Of a DNA stretch of 64,000 nt, positions 8,521 to 17,075 are shown one piece after another. How positions within the stretch are numbered: position 1 is the first letter of the stretch; each line of letters begins with the position of its first letter. Source of the stretch: Aeromicrobium tamlense (GTDB lineage Bacteria > Actinomycetota > Actinomycetes > Propionibacteriales > Nocardioidaceae); assembly GCF_013408555.1 (NCBI RefSeq), contig NZ_JACBZN010000001.1, positions 372,001 to 436,000 on the forward strand, given 5' to 3'. Below the pieces are notes generated by a model, which was not told where the DNA came from, did no database searches, and saw only the letters and a program-made list of their open reading frames with translations. Position numbers and translations under genes: made by a program.

Positions 8521-10155
8521 TCAGCCCCGGAAGCCCAGGCACGAGAGCGGACGCTTGGACGACCAGGCGCCCGTGCCCTCGTTGTAGCTCACGTACTCGT
8601 TGCCCGCGCCCCACGTGATCCCGCCGGTGCAGGACTGGTTGTGGCTGGGCCCGTAGTACCAGGAGTCGTCGACGACCTTGAGGTTCCGGACGGTGCCCGG
8701 GGTGTCGAGCCGGAAGACGAAGCCGCCTCCGGACACCAGCACCTTGTCGATGTCGGCGCTGGTGTTGCCCTGGGTGGGGTAGAAGAACGCCGAGTTGCCG
8801 ATGCAGTACGGCGTCGGGTTCAGCTTGAGCACCGAGTTGCGCACGGTGACCTTCGGGCCGTTGTAGCCCTGCAGCGCGTCGCCGTGCCAGTCGATGCCGC
8901 TCCCGGCGCGCTCGCAGCCCGCGTAGGCGTTGACGTTGACGAACGTGTCCTCGACGCGGACCTCGCCGCAGCCGTAGTCCTTGCCGCCGACGCGCAGGCC
9001 CTCGGACGGGCCGTCGATCTTCACTCGCCGCGCGGTGTAGCCGCCGAACTGGATCGCGGGCTGGCCGATGTCGGTGCTGCCCCGCAGGATCGTCGTGTCC
9101 TCGATCACCAGGCCGTTGGAGCACTGGCGGCTGAAGACGTTGTTGATCTGGCCGCTGCTGATCTCGACGCGACGGACCGTGACGTTGTTGGCCCGGATGT
9201 TCAGGCTGCCGTTCACGATGCGCAGGTCCTGCACCACGGCGCCCGCGGTGGTGACGTTGTAGTCACCGTTCACGGTGGTCCGCGGCGACCAGCCCGACGG
9301 CGTGCCGGTGGAGGCGCGGGTCGGGAAGTTGGTGCCACCGGGTGCCGTGGTGGGCGCCGTCGTCGGAGCGGTGGTGGGGCTCGTCGTGGGTGACGTCGTC
9401 GTCGGCTGGCTTGTCGGCTCCGTGGTGGGGCCGCCCGTGGGCTCGGTGGTCGGCGCCGTCGTCGGCTCGCTCGTGGGTGCCGTGGTCGGGCCGGTGGTGG
9501 GGCTCGTGGTCGGCGGGGGCGTGGTCGGCCCGTCGCCACCGGTCGAGACCACCACGTCGACGTGGTAGTTCGAGGCCCGGTAGGTGCGGGTCGGGAAGTT
9601 GCCGAGGCGGCCGCTGTAGACGCCGGCGTTGGGCTCGGCCTTCAGGACGCCGTTGCTGATCGAGCGCGTGAACTGGCGCTGGTCCTGCGGCTGGCGGCCC
9701 TGGGGCGCCGAGTAGGACACGATGTAGTCGTCGCCCGGCTCGAGCTGCACGGGCGAGTCCAGTTGGACGGTGTCGAGGCCGGTCTGGCCGGAGGGCTCGA
9801 AGGTCACGGTCGACAGGGCGCGGCCGGTGGACGACCACAGCGTCGCGATCGTCCCCGCGCTGAGCGTGTGGTTGCGGTACACCTGGATCGCCTCGGCGTA
9901 CGCCGGGCTGGTGACCTGGAACTTGAGTCCGACCTCCCACGGTCGGGAGTCGCCCAGGGCGCGAGGACGCAGGTCGTCGGGCAGCAGGCTCTGGGTCTGC
10001 TGCGCGGCGGGCGCGCGCTCCGTCGCTGCGAAGAGGGCTGGGGTGGTGAGGGAGACCGCGAGCAGTGCCATGACGAGGCTGCGTCGCGAGAAGTTGAGTT
10101 TCCGCTTGGCCGAGATCCTGCGGTGCTTTCTGGGGGAACGGTGGGTCAACGGCAT
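8521..10155 (-). CDS. Secreted DUF4082 and right-handed beta-helix protein
   Basis: A 544-residue exported protein. A twin-basic, long signal region occupies residues 1-43 (RRSLVMALLAVSLTTPALFA). It is followed by a DUF4082-like beta-sandwich at about 72-202, a Thr/Pro linker at 206-272, and a beta-helix domain at about 275-544. The beta-helix has repeating strands such as VVQDLRIVNGSLNIRANNVTVRRVEI and two or more Cys in loops. The layout resembles polysaccharide-binding or -cleaving surface proteins; no catalytic residues can be assigned with confidence. Its place in a polysaccharide locus suggests it acts on or anchors that polymer. A weak AAGG ribosome site precedes ATG 10155. Confidence 0.75.
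   Translation of the reverse strand: MPLTHRSPRKHRRISAKRKLNFSRRSLVMALLAVSLTTPALFAATERAPAAQQTQSLLPDDLRPRALGDSRPWEVGLKFQVTSPAYAEAIQVYRNHTLSAGTIATLWSSTGRALSTVTFEPSGQTGLDTVQLDSPVQLEPGDDYIVSYSAPQGRQPQDQRQFTRSISNGVLKAEPNAGVYSGRLGNFPTRTYRASNYHVDVVVSTGGDGPTTPPPTTSPTTGPTTAPTSEPTTAPTTEPTGGPTTEPTSQPTTTSPTTSPTTAPTTAPTTAPGGTNFPTRASTGTPSGWSPRTTVNGDYNVTTAGAVVQDLRIVNGSLNIRANNVTVRRVEISSGQINNVFSRQCSNGLVIEDTTILRGSTDIGQPAIQFGGYTARRVKIDGPSEGLRVGGKDYGCGEVRVEDTFVNVNAYAGCERAGSGIDWHGDALQGYNGPKVTVRNSVLKLNPTPYCIGNSAFFYPTQGNTSADIDKVLVSGGGFVFRLDTPGTVRNLKVVDDSWYYGPSHNQSCTGGITWGAGNEYVSYNEGTGAWSSKRPLSCLGFRG
9340..9540 (-). repeat. Thr-Pro linker repeat (about 67 residues)
   Basis: Imperfect tandem units encoding PTTxPTT, PTTEPT and SPTT between the two globular domains of the beta-helix protein. 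The DNA repeats are short and degenerate. Such linkers are typical of secreted actinobacterial multidomain proteins and often O-mannosylated, which is inference here. Confidence 0.8.
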
Positions 10156-10267
10156 GAAGTTAAGCCTTGTGAATAGGGGCTTGGTCGCGCCAACCCTTGC
10201 ATGGCGCGACACGGCGATGCAAGCGGAATGACAGGGAGAACGGGCCGTTCCGTGTGACGGGTGTGCT

Positions 10268-11581
10268 TCAGGATGCGGGAGGGATCGGCCCGCGCGAGAG
10301 CACGAAGCGCTCGAACTCCTCCCGTGTGACCAAGTCCACATAGTTCGTTCTGACTGGTCCGCCATGATCCGTGCTACCCAGCAGGGACTCCCAGACGCCG
10401 ACGTAAGCCTCCGACTGCGGTTTCCAGTCCAAGTGGGTCGAGACCCGATCGCGGGCCTCTCGGGCCAGCCTGACGCGCAGTTCCGGGTCGTCGAGCAGCC
10501 GTTCGACGGCATCGGCGAAGGCCCCCACGTCGCCCGATTCCACGAACAGGCAGGTCTCACCTGCCGAGACGCGCGTCTCCACGAGGTCGAACGAGACGGT
10601 GGGCAGCGCGTACGCCATGTACTCCATCGTCTTGTTCATCGTGGAGACGTCGTTGAGGGGCGTCTTGAGGTCGGGGCACAGGCCCACGCTGGCGGCGCTG
10701 AGGTGGCGCGCGATCTCGGGAGGGCCGACCCGGCCGGTGAACGTGACGACGTCGTCGAGCCCCAGCTCGTTGCTGCGGCGGCGCAGGTCCTCGTAGCAGT
10801 CGCCGAAGCCCATGAGGACGGCGTCGACGTCGGTGCGGCCGCGGCGGTGCACGAGCTCGTCCATGACGTCGAGGACCGTCTCGACCCCGTCCTGCGGGCC
10901 CATGATCCCCAGGTACGCCAGCGTGTGGCGCGTGCGGTCGGCGTCCTCGGGCAGGTGGATCGGGCGCATCGTGGAGGTGTCGGGGCCACTGCGCACGACG
11001 GTGACGTCGGCGGGATCGAACCCGCCGCGCTCGATCGCGATCCGCTGGTACGACTCGTTCGTCGAGATGACGTGGGTGGCCGTGGCGTACGTGCGCCGCT
11101 CGAGCCAGCGCAGGAACCCCAGCTGCAGCCGGCCCATGAGTGAGGTCGGCTCGCCGAAGCGCGAGAGGAACAGCTCGGGGTTGAGGTCGTGCTGGTCGAA
11201 GACGAAGGTCACGCCGCGGCGACGCCACAGCCGGGCCAGCGCCCAGTAGGTGTCCGGCGGGTTGCAGGCCTGGATCGCCTGGAAGGGGCGCTCGCGCCAC
11301 ACCTTCAGCGAGAGCCGAGCCGTGCGGAGCCAGGAGTAGACGAACTCCACGAGGTAGCCCAGCGCGCCCGAGGCCTGCGGCGCCGGCCGGTACTTGTGGA
11401 TGCGGACGCCGTCGAGGGTCTCCGAGGACGGGTCGCCCGGTCCCTTCGGGCAGATCACGCTGACGTCGAAGCCGGCGGCGATCAGCGCTCGGCACTCCAG
11501 CCACACCCGGCGGTCCAGCGGGACGGGCAGGTTCTGGACGATCACGAGGACGTGAGGCCGAGGCCCGGACGCGTGCGACAT
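10268..11581 (-). CDS. Glycosyltransferase family 4
   Basis: A 437-residue GT-B protein. The N-terminal domain starts HVLVIVQNLPVPLDRRVW, typical of WbuB/WcaL-like GT4 enzymes. The C-terminal domain contains LAYLGIMGPQDGVE and later PLNDVSTMNKTMEYMAYALP, where the E-x7-E signature is altered and Asn-Lys replaces the first acidic residue. That variant occurs in WbuB-type N-acetylaminosugar transferases. It should add one sugar to the lipid-linked intermediate. The gene appears leaderless (see the hexamer at 11589-11594). It is the last polysaccharide-assembly gene before the carrier-protein cluster. Confidence 0.87.
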   Translation of the reverse strand: MSHASGPRPHVLVIVQNLPVPLDRRVWLECRALIAAGFDVSVICPKGPGDPSSETLDGVRIHKYRPAPQASGALGYLVEFVYSWLRTARLSLKVWRERPFQAIQACNPPDTYWALARLWRRRGVTFVFDQHDLNPELFLSRFGEPTSLMGRLQLGFLRWLERRTYATATHVISTNESYQRIAIERGGFDPADVTVVRSGPDTSTMRPIHLPEDADRTRHTLAYLGIMGPQDGVETVLDVMDELVHRRGRTDVDAVLMGFGDCYEDLRRRSNELGLDDVVTFTGRVGPPEIARHLSAASVGLCPDLKTPLNDVSTMNKTMEYMAYALPTVSFDLVETRVSAGETCLFVESGDVGAFADAVERLLDDPELRVRLAREARDRVSTHLDWKPQSEAYVGVWESLLGSTDHGGPVRTNYVDLVTREEFERFVLSRGPIPPAS

Positions 11582-11588
11582 GGGCACC

Positions 11589-11594
11589 AGCCTA
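11589..11594 (-). promoter_or_regulatory. -10 hexamer, leaderless start of GT4
   Basis: TAGGCT on the minus strand with 7 nt to ATG 11581. It decides the start, as no ribosome site is present. Confidence 0.5.
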
Positions 11595-11690
11595 GGGAGT
11601 CCGGGACCTCGTCGTGGTGAAACCGCGGCGCTCGTCCGGCCGCGGTTCGAGGCGGTACCGGCGGCCCCGCGCCGGTGCCATACTCCTGCC

Positions 11691-12296
11691 ATGACGACAG
11701 AGCAGGCGCCCCGGCGGACCCCACCCGTCGTCGTCACGCCGCCCACCGGATGGGACCTGTCCACGTGGCAGGGCCTGGTCGACATCGTCCGCGAGGACAT
11801 GGCGTCTCACGCCCGCGGCTGGCTCGTCCCCGCCAAGCACATGCTCGCGGTGCACCGCTTCGGCGAGTGGGTCCACGCCCCGCAGCGCGGGCTGCTCGGG
11901 GGCCGGCTCGGCCGCATCGCCTACAAGCTCGTCAACGCGGCCTACGTCCGGAACGTCCTCGGGTTCGAGGTCAGTCACGACACCGCGATCGGGCGCCACG
12001 TCGTCTTCGTCCACCAGAACGGCGTCGTGCTGCAGCCCGGCGCCGTCATCGGCGACGACTGCATGATCTACCACGGCGTCACCCTCGGGCGGCGGTGGGA
12101 GCCCGATCACGCCGAGGCCTACTACCAGCCCCCGCGCATCGGCCGCGGCGTCCACCTGGGCGTCGGCTGCGTGGTCATCGGCGCCGTCAGCGTGGGCGAC
12201 GGGGCGAAGGTCGGGCCCAACGCCGTCGTCGTCACCGACGTCCCCGAGGGTGGCAGCGTCGTCTCGCCCCCCGCGCGGTCGCTGAGGCTGCGATGA
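11691..12296 (+). CDS. Serine O-acetyltransferase-like (CysE family) protein
   Basis: A 201-residue protein. A helical N-terminal part (about 20-75) is followed by left-handed beta-helix turns: IGRHVVFVHQNGVVLQPGAVIGDDC, then IGRGVHLGVGCVVIGAVSVGDGAKVGPNAVV. The H-x-N-G and D-C-x-I-Y-H-G-V-T-L-G segments match the serine acetyltransferase active-site region. It either makes O-acetylserine or acylates a related hydroxyl group. The stop overlaps the start of the acyl ligase gene (ATGA), so its product may feed that enzyme. This pairing is unlike the usual cysK-cysE arrangement, so I do not give it the cysE symbol. Confidence 0.75.
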   Translation: MTTEQAPRRTPPVVVTPPTGWDLSTWQGLVDIVREDMASHARGWLVPAKHMLAVHRFGEWVHAPQRGLLGGRLGRIAYKLVNAAYVRNVLGFEVSHDTAIGRHVVFVHQNGVVLQPGAVIGDDCMIYHGVTLGRRWEPDHAEAYYQPPRIGRGVHLGVGCVVIGAVSVGDGAKVGPNAVVVTDVPEGGSVVSPPARSLRLR

Positions 12297-13705
12297 TCGC
12301 AGCGGCGTTCGCCGACCTCCTGCGGCTGGCCGACGACCCGCAGCGCGTCGCGGTGATCGACGGTGACGTCACGCTGACCCGCGGCGAGCTCCACGACCGC
12401 GCCCGCGCGCGGGCCGCGCAGATCGAGCGCACGGTTCCGGAGGACGAGCGCGTGGCGCTGTCCGGCACGGGCCACGAGGCCGTGGTCGACCTCGTCGCCG
12501 TGCTGCTGGCGGGCCGCTCGCTCGTGATGCTCCCGCGTCCCACGCCCGAGCGCACGCGCGAGCTCGCCGCCCGCTCCCGCTGCCGCGTCGACCTCGCCGC
12601 CGGTGTGCTGGAGCCGTTCGACGTCGAGCCGTCCACCGACCCGCGCCACCGTCCCGGCGACGGCATCGCCGACACCGGCTCTCCCGAGGCGCTGCTGCTC
12701 TTCACGTCGGGCACCACCAGCGAGCCGAAGGGCGTGCGGCTGTCCGTGCGCAACGTGGCCTGCAACGTCACCGCGGTCGACCAGGTCGTCGAGCCGTGGG
12801 ACCCGGACTCCGACGTGCTGGGCTTCATCCTCGACCCCACCCACTCCTACGGCTTCTCGATGGTGTTGCTGGCGCTGATGCGCTCAGTGCCGCTGCTGAT
12901 GACCTCGGGCACGCTGCCGTCGCGGCCGCTGGCCGAGCTGCTCGACCGGCACCGCGTGACCGTGCTGCCGTGCGTCCCCTACTACCTGCGCCTCGTCGCG
13001 CGGCGGTTCACGCTCGGGCAGGACTTCGCGCCGCACCTGCGCACGCTGCTGCTGGCCGGGGGAGGGGTCTCCGACGCCGCGCTCGCCGAGCTGACCTCGG
13101 GCTTCGCCGGCGGGACGCACCTCATGTACGGGCTGACCGAGGCCACGGCGCGGGTCGCGGTGCGCCCGCCCTCGAGCGCCGCGCCGGCCGACTCGGTGGG
13201 GCTGCCGCTGCCGGGCACCACGGTCGACGTCGTCGACGAGGACGGCCACGTGGTCACCGGGCGGGAGGGCCGCATCCGCGTCACGGGCCCGTCGGTGTTC
13301 CTGGGCTACCTCGGCGATCCCGTGCGCGAGCCGGGCACGCCGTTGGTCACGACCGACCTCGGACGCCTGGACGAGCGTGGCCACCTCACCGTGACCGGTC
13401 GGCTCGCCGAGATGATCAACTTCCGCGGCAACCGGGTCTCGGCGGTGGCGGTCGAGGCCGACGTCGCCCGGGTCGACGGGGTGGCCGGAGCCCTCCTGCT
13501 GGCCGACGACACGGTGGAGGACGCCCAGTGCTCCCTGTTCGTCGAGCTCGCGCCGGGAGTCGAGCGCGACGGCCTCACCCGCCGGATCCTGGCGGCCGTC
13601 GAGCCGCGCGGGCTGGTGCGCGAGGTGACCGTGGTGGAGCGACTCGAGACCACCCGCACGGGCAAGCTCGTACGGCGCCGGCCGGCGCCGGCGCCCGAGG
13701 CCTGA
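12293..13705 (+). CDS. AMP-forming acyl ligase (adenylate-forming enzyme)
   Basis: A 470-residue ANL-superfamily enzyme. The P-loop FTSGTTSEPKG is at 137-147, HLMYGLTEAT in the middle (A5-like motif), a TTDLGRLDERGHLTVTGR hinge region, and the catalytic lysine TGK at 456-458. It is shorter than most acyl-CoA synthetases (about 500-550), as is common for stand-alone adenylation enzymes that load a carrier protein. It activates a carboxylic acid as acyl-AMP; the partner is likely the carrier protein at 16628-16876 rather than CoA, which is inference. The stop is one nucleotide away from that of the convergent NAD-synthase-like gene. Confidence 0.85.
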   Translation: MIAAAFADLLRLADDPQRVAVIDGDVTLTRGELHDRARARAAQIERTVPEDERVALSGTGHEAVVDLVAVLLAGRSLVMLPRPTPERTRELAARSRCRVDLAAGVLEPFDVEPSTDPRHRPGDGIADTGSPEALLLFTSGTTSEPKGVRLSVRNVACNVTAVDQVVEPWDPDSDVLGFILDPTHSYGFSMVLLALMRSVPLLMTSGTLPSRPLAELLDRHRVTVLPCVPYYLRLVARRFTLGQDFAPHLRTLLLAGGGVSDAALAELTSGFAGGTHLMYGLTEATARVAVRPPSSAAPADSVGLPLPGTTVDVVDEDGHVVTGREGRIRVTGPSVFLGYLGDPVREPGTPLVTTDLGRLDERGHLTVTGRLAEMINFRGNRVSAVAVEADVARVDGVAGALLLADDTVEDAQCSLFVELAPGVERDGLTRRILAAVEPRGLVREVTVVERLETTRTGKLVRRRPAPAPEA

Positions 13706-13706
13706 C

Positions 13707-14672
13707 TCAGAGCGACGTCAGCAGGTACTCCGCGTACAGCGAGCGGCGCGTGTAGAGCTCGAAGAACTTCTCGACGTCGGAGGTGGACAGCCCCAGCCGC
13801 TCGGCCGTGGCGCCGGCGTCCTCCTTCTGGTCCCACGCCAGCCACAGCTCGTCGTTCGTGCGCACCGACGTGCCGTAGAAGTACTCCTCCTGGCTCTGCG
13901 GCGCGCTGAACGTGTCGGTCGTGGGCGGGCGCTTCTGGACGGACTCGGGCACGCCGATGTGCGCGGCGACCTCGTACACGTGCGACTTCAGCAGGTGGCG
14001 CAGCGGGAAGACCTCGCCGCAGCCGTCGCCGTGCTTGACGTAGAAGCCCTGGTCGAGCTCGAGCCGGTTGGAGGTGCCCACGACGATCTGGTTGCGCTCG
14101 TCGGCGATCCGGTAGGTCGAGAGCATCCGGATGCGCTGCTTCTGGTTCGTCGCGGCCATGATCGTCAGGAAGTCGCGCCCGCCGAGGCGGTGCATCGTCT
14201 GCTCGCCGCCGCGGATCACGTTGAGGCGGAACGACTGGAGCTGCTCGTCGTTGCCGAGGGCCGGGTCGAACTCGACCGAGTAGCGGTCGCCCGCGTCGGC
14301 GTCGAACTCCGGCACGATCCGGCGCACCACGGCGAGACGGTCGTCGTAGCAGCCGAGCGCGTCGAGCGGCGCGGTGATGTCGCGGTGCAGCAGCTCCACG
14401 CCGAACGCGTCGGCGACCTCCTGCGCGTAGCCGACGGTCTCGCCCGAGCTCTCCTTGTCGGGCAGCGTCAGCGCCACGACGCGCTTCGGGCCGAGCGCGC
14501 GGACCGCGAGACCGAGGCAGGCCGAGGAGTCGATGCCGCCGCTGAGCGCGACGATCGCGCCGGTGCGGCGGAAGTGCCGGGCCGTGTCGCGGATCGACGA
14601 GACCAGCAGGTCGGTGGTGGCGGCCACGTCCTCGAGATCGATCCGGCGGCTCAGTTCCTGGATGTCGGTCAT
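13707..14672 (-). CDS. NAD synthase-like ATP pyrophosphatase (ammonia type)
   Basis: A 321-residue N-type ATP pyrophosphatase. SGGIDS is at 44-49, followed by VGTSNRLELDQGFYVKHGDG and FPLRHLLKSHVYEVA, which match the NadE fold. It lacks the fused nitrilase-type glutaminase domain of typical actinobacterial NadE (about 680 residues). An extra segment around residues 110-150 and the altered PPTTDTFSAPQSQEEYF region also differ from housekeeping enzymes. It is coupled by ATGA to an AsnB gene and lies next to a carrier protein. I therefore infer that it amidates or adenylates a pathway intermediate rather than making NAD. True NAD synthesis is the alternative. Confidence 0.75.
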   Translation of the reverse strand: MTDIQELSRRIDLEDVAATTDLLVSSIRDTARHFRRTGAIVALSGGIDSSACLGLAVRALGPKRVVALTLPDKESSGETVGYAQEVADAFGVELLHRDITAPLDALGCYDDRLAVVRRIVPEFDADAGDRYSVEFDPALGNDEQLQSFRLNVIRGGEQTMHRLGGRDFLTIMAATNQKQRIRMLSTYRIADERNQIVVGTSNRLELDQGFYVKHGDGCGEVFPLRHLLKSHVYEVAAHIGVPESVQKRPPTTDTFSAPQSQEEYFYGTSVRTNDELWLAWDQKEDAGATAERLGLSTSDVEKFFELYTRRSLYAEYLLTSL

Positions 14673-16609
14673 GCGGTTCCCCTTCGAAGGTCGGCGTTCG
14701 CGTCCGCGAACCCGTAGGTCTGGACGAGCATCTGGGTGCTGAGGATCCACACGAGCGCGAGGTCGTCGTGGAAGCTCGTGCGGCTGCGCTGCGTCTTGTC
14801 GATGAGCCAGGCGACACGGCGCGGGTCGAACACCTCGGTGTCGGCCACCGCGTCGGGGGACAGGTACTGCTCCAGCAGGGCGAGTCCGGTGGGGGAGCGA
14901 AAGACGCCGCCCTCGGGCGCGGTGTACGGCTGCTTGACCCGCTCGGTGACGGCCGGCGGCAGCTGGTCGCGAACGGCCTCCTTCAGCACGAGCTTCTCGT
15001 TGAGCTCGTGCAGCTTCGACGACTCGGGCAGCGTCAGCGCGAAGTCGATGACGTCCTCGTCGAGGAACGGGTAGCGGCACTCCACGCTCTGCGCCATGAA
15101 CGGGCGGTCGCACTGCGTGGCCAGCAGCGAGGTGCCCAGGAAGTAGGTGGCCTCGAGGTACTGGGCCCGCTCCACCGTGGACCAGCCGTGGAACGACTCG
15201 GGCAGGCGCTCGCGGACGCCCTCGAGCGTGCCCTCCAGCGAGACCTGCTCGCGCAGCGGCTCGGCGAGGTACTGCGTGATGCGGAACGCCGCGCTCCAGC
15301 GGTGCAGGTGCGAGAAGACCGGGTCGTCGTGCTGCTCCAGGCCGCGCTCGTAGAAGGCGCGTCCCGCGCCGCGGCCCAGCTGCTCCTGGTGCGCGAGCGC
15401 CTTCTCCAGCAGTCGCGCGAAGGCGGGGGAGTCGGGATCGGCGCTCCACTGGTCGCGGATCGAGGCCACCTTGAACACGTCGTAGCCGCAGAACAGCTCG
15501 TCGGCGCCCTCGCCGCTGAGGACGGCCCGTGAGCCGCTGTGCTTGATCCGCTCGGCGAGCGCGATGGACGAGCCCGGTGCCGTGCGCATGAGCGGCAGCT
15601 CGGCGTGGCGGGTGATGAGCTCGAGGGCGCGAGCCACGGCCTCGTCGTCGCACACGATCGCGTCGTGGCGGGTGCCGAAGTGCTCCGAGACCATCGCCTG
15701 GAACGGCGCCTCGTTCAGCCCGTCCTGCGTGAACTGGATGGAGAAGCTGTCGATCTGCTGCTCGGGCCGGATCGCGCGCAGGGCCGCCAGGACGGCACTC
15801 GAGTCGAGGCCGCCCGAGAGCAGGACCGCGGGATCGCCGTACTGGGGCACGCGGCGCTCGACCGCCGCGGTGAGCAGGCCCAGCAGCTCCTTGGCCTGGT
15901 CGTCCACGGGGCGGTCGTCGCGCTGGTCGGCGAACGCGAAGCTCCAGTAGCGGGTCACGGTCTCGCGGCCCTCGTGCGACGCGACGAACGAGCCGGCCGG
16001 CACCGAGGAGACGCCGTGGAACGCGGTGCGTCCGGGGTGCAGGCCCCACAGCACGCCGGCGTCGACGATGTCCGGCAGCGACATCGGGGTGCGCAGGCCG
16101 GCGTCGGCGAACGCCTTCACCTCGGAGGCGAAGACCAGCTCGTCGGCGGGTGTGCGGGTCCAGAACAGCGGCACGATGCCGAGCCGGTCGCGCCCCAGCA
16201 GCAGCCGGCGCCGCTCGTCGTCCCAGAACGCGATCGCGAACTGTCCGCGGAAGCGCGCGAAGGCGTCGGTGCCCCATTCCATGAGGGAGTGCAGGACGAC
16301 CTCGGTGTCGCCCGCGGTGCGGAAGGAGTGGCCGAGGCCCGACAGCTGGGAGCGCAGCTCGGCGAAGTTGTAGACCTCGCCGTTGAACGAGAGCAGGTAG
16401 CGGCCGGCGTCGTCGGCCATCGGCTGGCGCGACGTGGGCTTGTCGACCAGGGCCAGCCGGACGGTGCCGAAGTGCGCCGGGCCGGAACTGGTGGAGAGGC
16501 TCTCGTCAGGACCGCGGTGGGCGATGCTGGTCAGCATCCGCTCGACCGACCGCAGTCGGTGGGCGTCGTCGTGGGCCGCCGGTGCGACGATCCCCGCAAT
16601 TCCGCACAT
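14669..16609 (-). CDS. Asparagine synthase (glutamine-hydrolysing)-like amidotransferase
   Basis: A 646-residue class II amidotransferase. The N-terminal nucleophile is Cys2 (MCGIAG), with glutaminase motifs HRGPDE at 31-36 and NGEVYN at 76-81. The synthetase domain has SGGLDS at 265-270 and GEGADELF at 366-373. All catalytic residues needed for glutamine hydrolysis and substrate adenylation are visible. It would transfer ammonia to an activated carboxylate. In this setting, between an acyl carrier protein and a NadE-like protein, the substrate may be a carrier-bound or free acid rather than aspartate. Such AsnB paralogues are common in polysaccharide and exosortase-A loci. Confidence 0.88.
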   Translation of the reverse strand: MCGIAGIVAPAAHDDAHRLRSVERMLTSIAHRGPDESLSTSSGPAHFGTVRLALVDKPTSRQPMADDAGRYLLSFNGEVYNFAELRSQLSGLGHSFRTAGDTEVVLHSLMEWGTDAFARFRGQFAIAFWDDERRRLLLGRDRLGIVPLFWTRTPADELVFASEVKAFADAGLRTPMSLPDIVDAGVLWGLHPGRTAFHGVSSVPAGSFVASHEGRETVTRYWSFAFADQRDDRPVDDQAKELLGLLTAAVERRVPQYGDPAVLLSGGLDSSAVLAALRAIRPEQQIDSFSIQFTQDGLNEAPFQAMVSEHFGTRHDAIVCDDEAVARALELITRHAELPLMRTAPGSSIALAERIKHSGSRAVLSGEGADELFCGYDVFKVASIRDQWSADPDSPAFARLLEKALAHQEQLGRGAGRAFYERGLEQHDDPVFSHLHRWSAAFRITQYLAEPLREQVSLEGTLEGVRERLPESFHGWSTVERAQYLEATYFLGTSLLATQCDRPFMAQSVECRYPFLDEDVIDFALTLPESSKLHELNEKLVLKEAVRDQLPPAVTERVKQPYTAPEGGVFRSPTGLALLEQYLSPDAVADTEVFDPRRVAWLIDKTQRSRTSFHDDLALVWILSTQMLVQTYGFADANADLRRGTA

Positions 16610-16627
16610 GGCCGGTCCCGGAGCGGA

Positions 16628-16876
16628 TCAGCTGTGCTGCACGATGAAGTCGACGACGGAGTCGACGGACGCGAAGGTGGCGCGCGTCTCCTCCTCCGCG
16701 GCGAGCGGGCGGCCGATGCGGTCCTCGACGAAGACCGCGACCTCGGCGATGCCCAGGGAGTCCAGCACGTCGTCGACCAGCGGCGAGTCGTCCTTCAGCT
16801 CCTCGGGATCGAGGGGGATGAGCTCCCCCAGGATCAGGTCGCGCAGCTCCTGCACCAACTCGTCTCGCGTGGCCAT
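16628..16876 (-). CDS. Stand-alone acyl carrier protein
   Basis: An 82-residue acidic protein with the four-helix carrier-protein pattern. Its 4'-phosphopantetheine attachment motif is DSLG at 39-42 (Ser40), preceded by DSPLVDDVL. It lies first in the minus-strand operon with AsnB and the NadE-like gene. A candidate TACTGT -10 element is at 16946-16941. It is probably loaded by the acyl ligase at 12293-13705 and activated by the AcpS homologue at 17912-18313. It is not in a fatty-acid-synthesis context, so it is likely a dedicated pathway carrier. Confidence 0.9.
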   Translation of the reverse strand: MATRDELVQELRDLILGELIPLDPEELKDDSPLVDDVLDSLGIAEVAVFVEDRIGRPLAAEEETRATFASVDSVVDFIVQHS

Positions 16877-16940
16877 GGGTACTCCTCATCTCCGCAACCG
16901 CTGGTGTTCCACCGAGTGTCCCCGACCTCGGTGTCACCGG

Positions 16941-16946
16941 ACAGTA
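16941..16946 (-). promoter_or_regulatory. -10 hexamer for the carrier-protein operon
   Basis: TACTGT on the minus strand in the 199-nt divergent gap 16877-17075, giving a leader of about 58 nt to ATG 16876. Confidence 0.4.
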
Positions 16947-16994
16947 CCAGTCGAATAACGCTGAATTCTCGGGTTCTGGGCAACCGTGGGACGG

Positions 16995-17000
16995 TACGAT
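16995..17000 (+). promoter_or_regulatory. -10 hexamer within a short palindrome
   Basis: TACGAT lies inside GGTAC-N8-GTACC (16993-17010), so a regulator could sit over the promoter. It would drive the SGNH-like and AcpS genes with a leader of about 70 nt that includes the GGGAGGAG ribosome site before ATG 17076. Confidence 0.4.
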
Positions 17001-17075
17001 CAGGGGTACCGGACCACGTATTTTCACAGGAGTCACAGGACTCTCTGCTGATACCCGCCGACGGGAGGAGTTTCC

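Noticed and set aside
9340..9540. Tandem repeat that could be a minisatellite
   Set aside because: It is in frame and codes for a Thr/Pro linker between two domains, which explains it fully.
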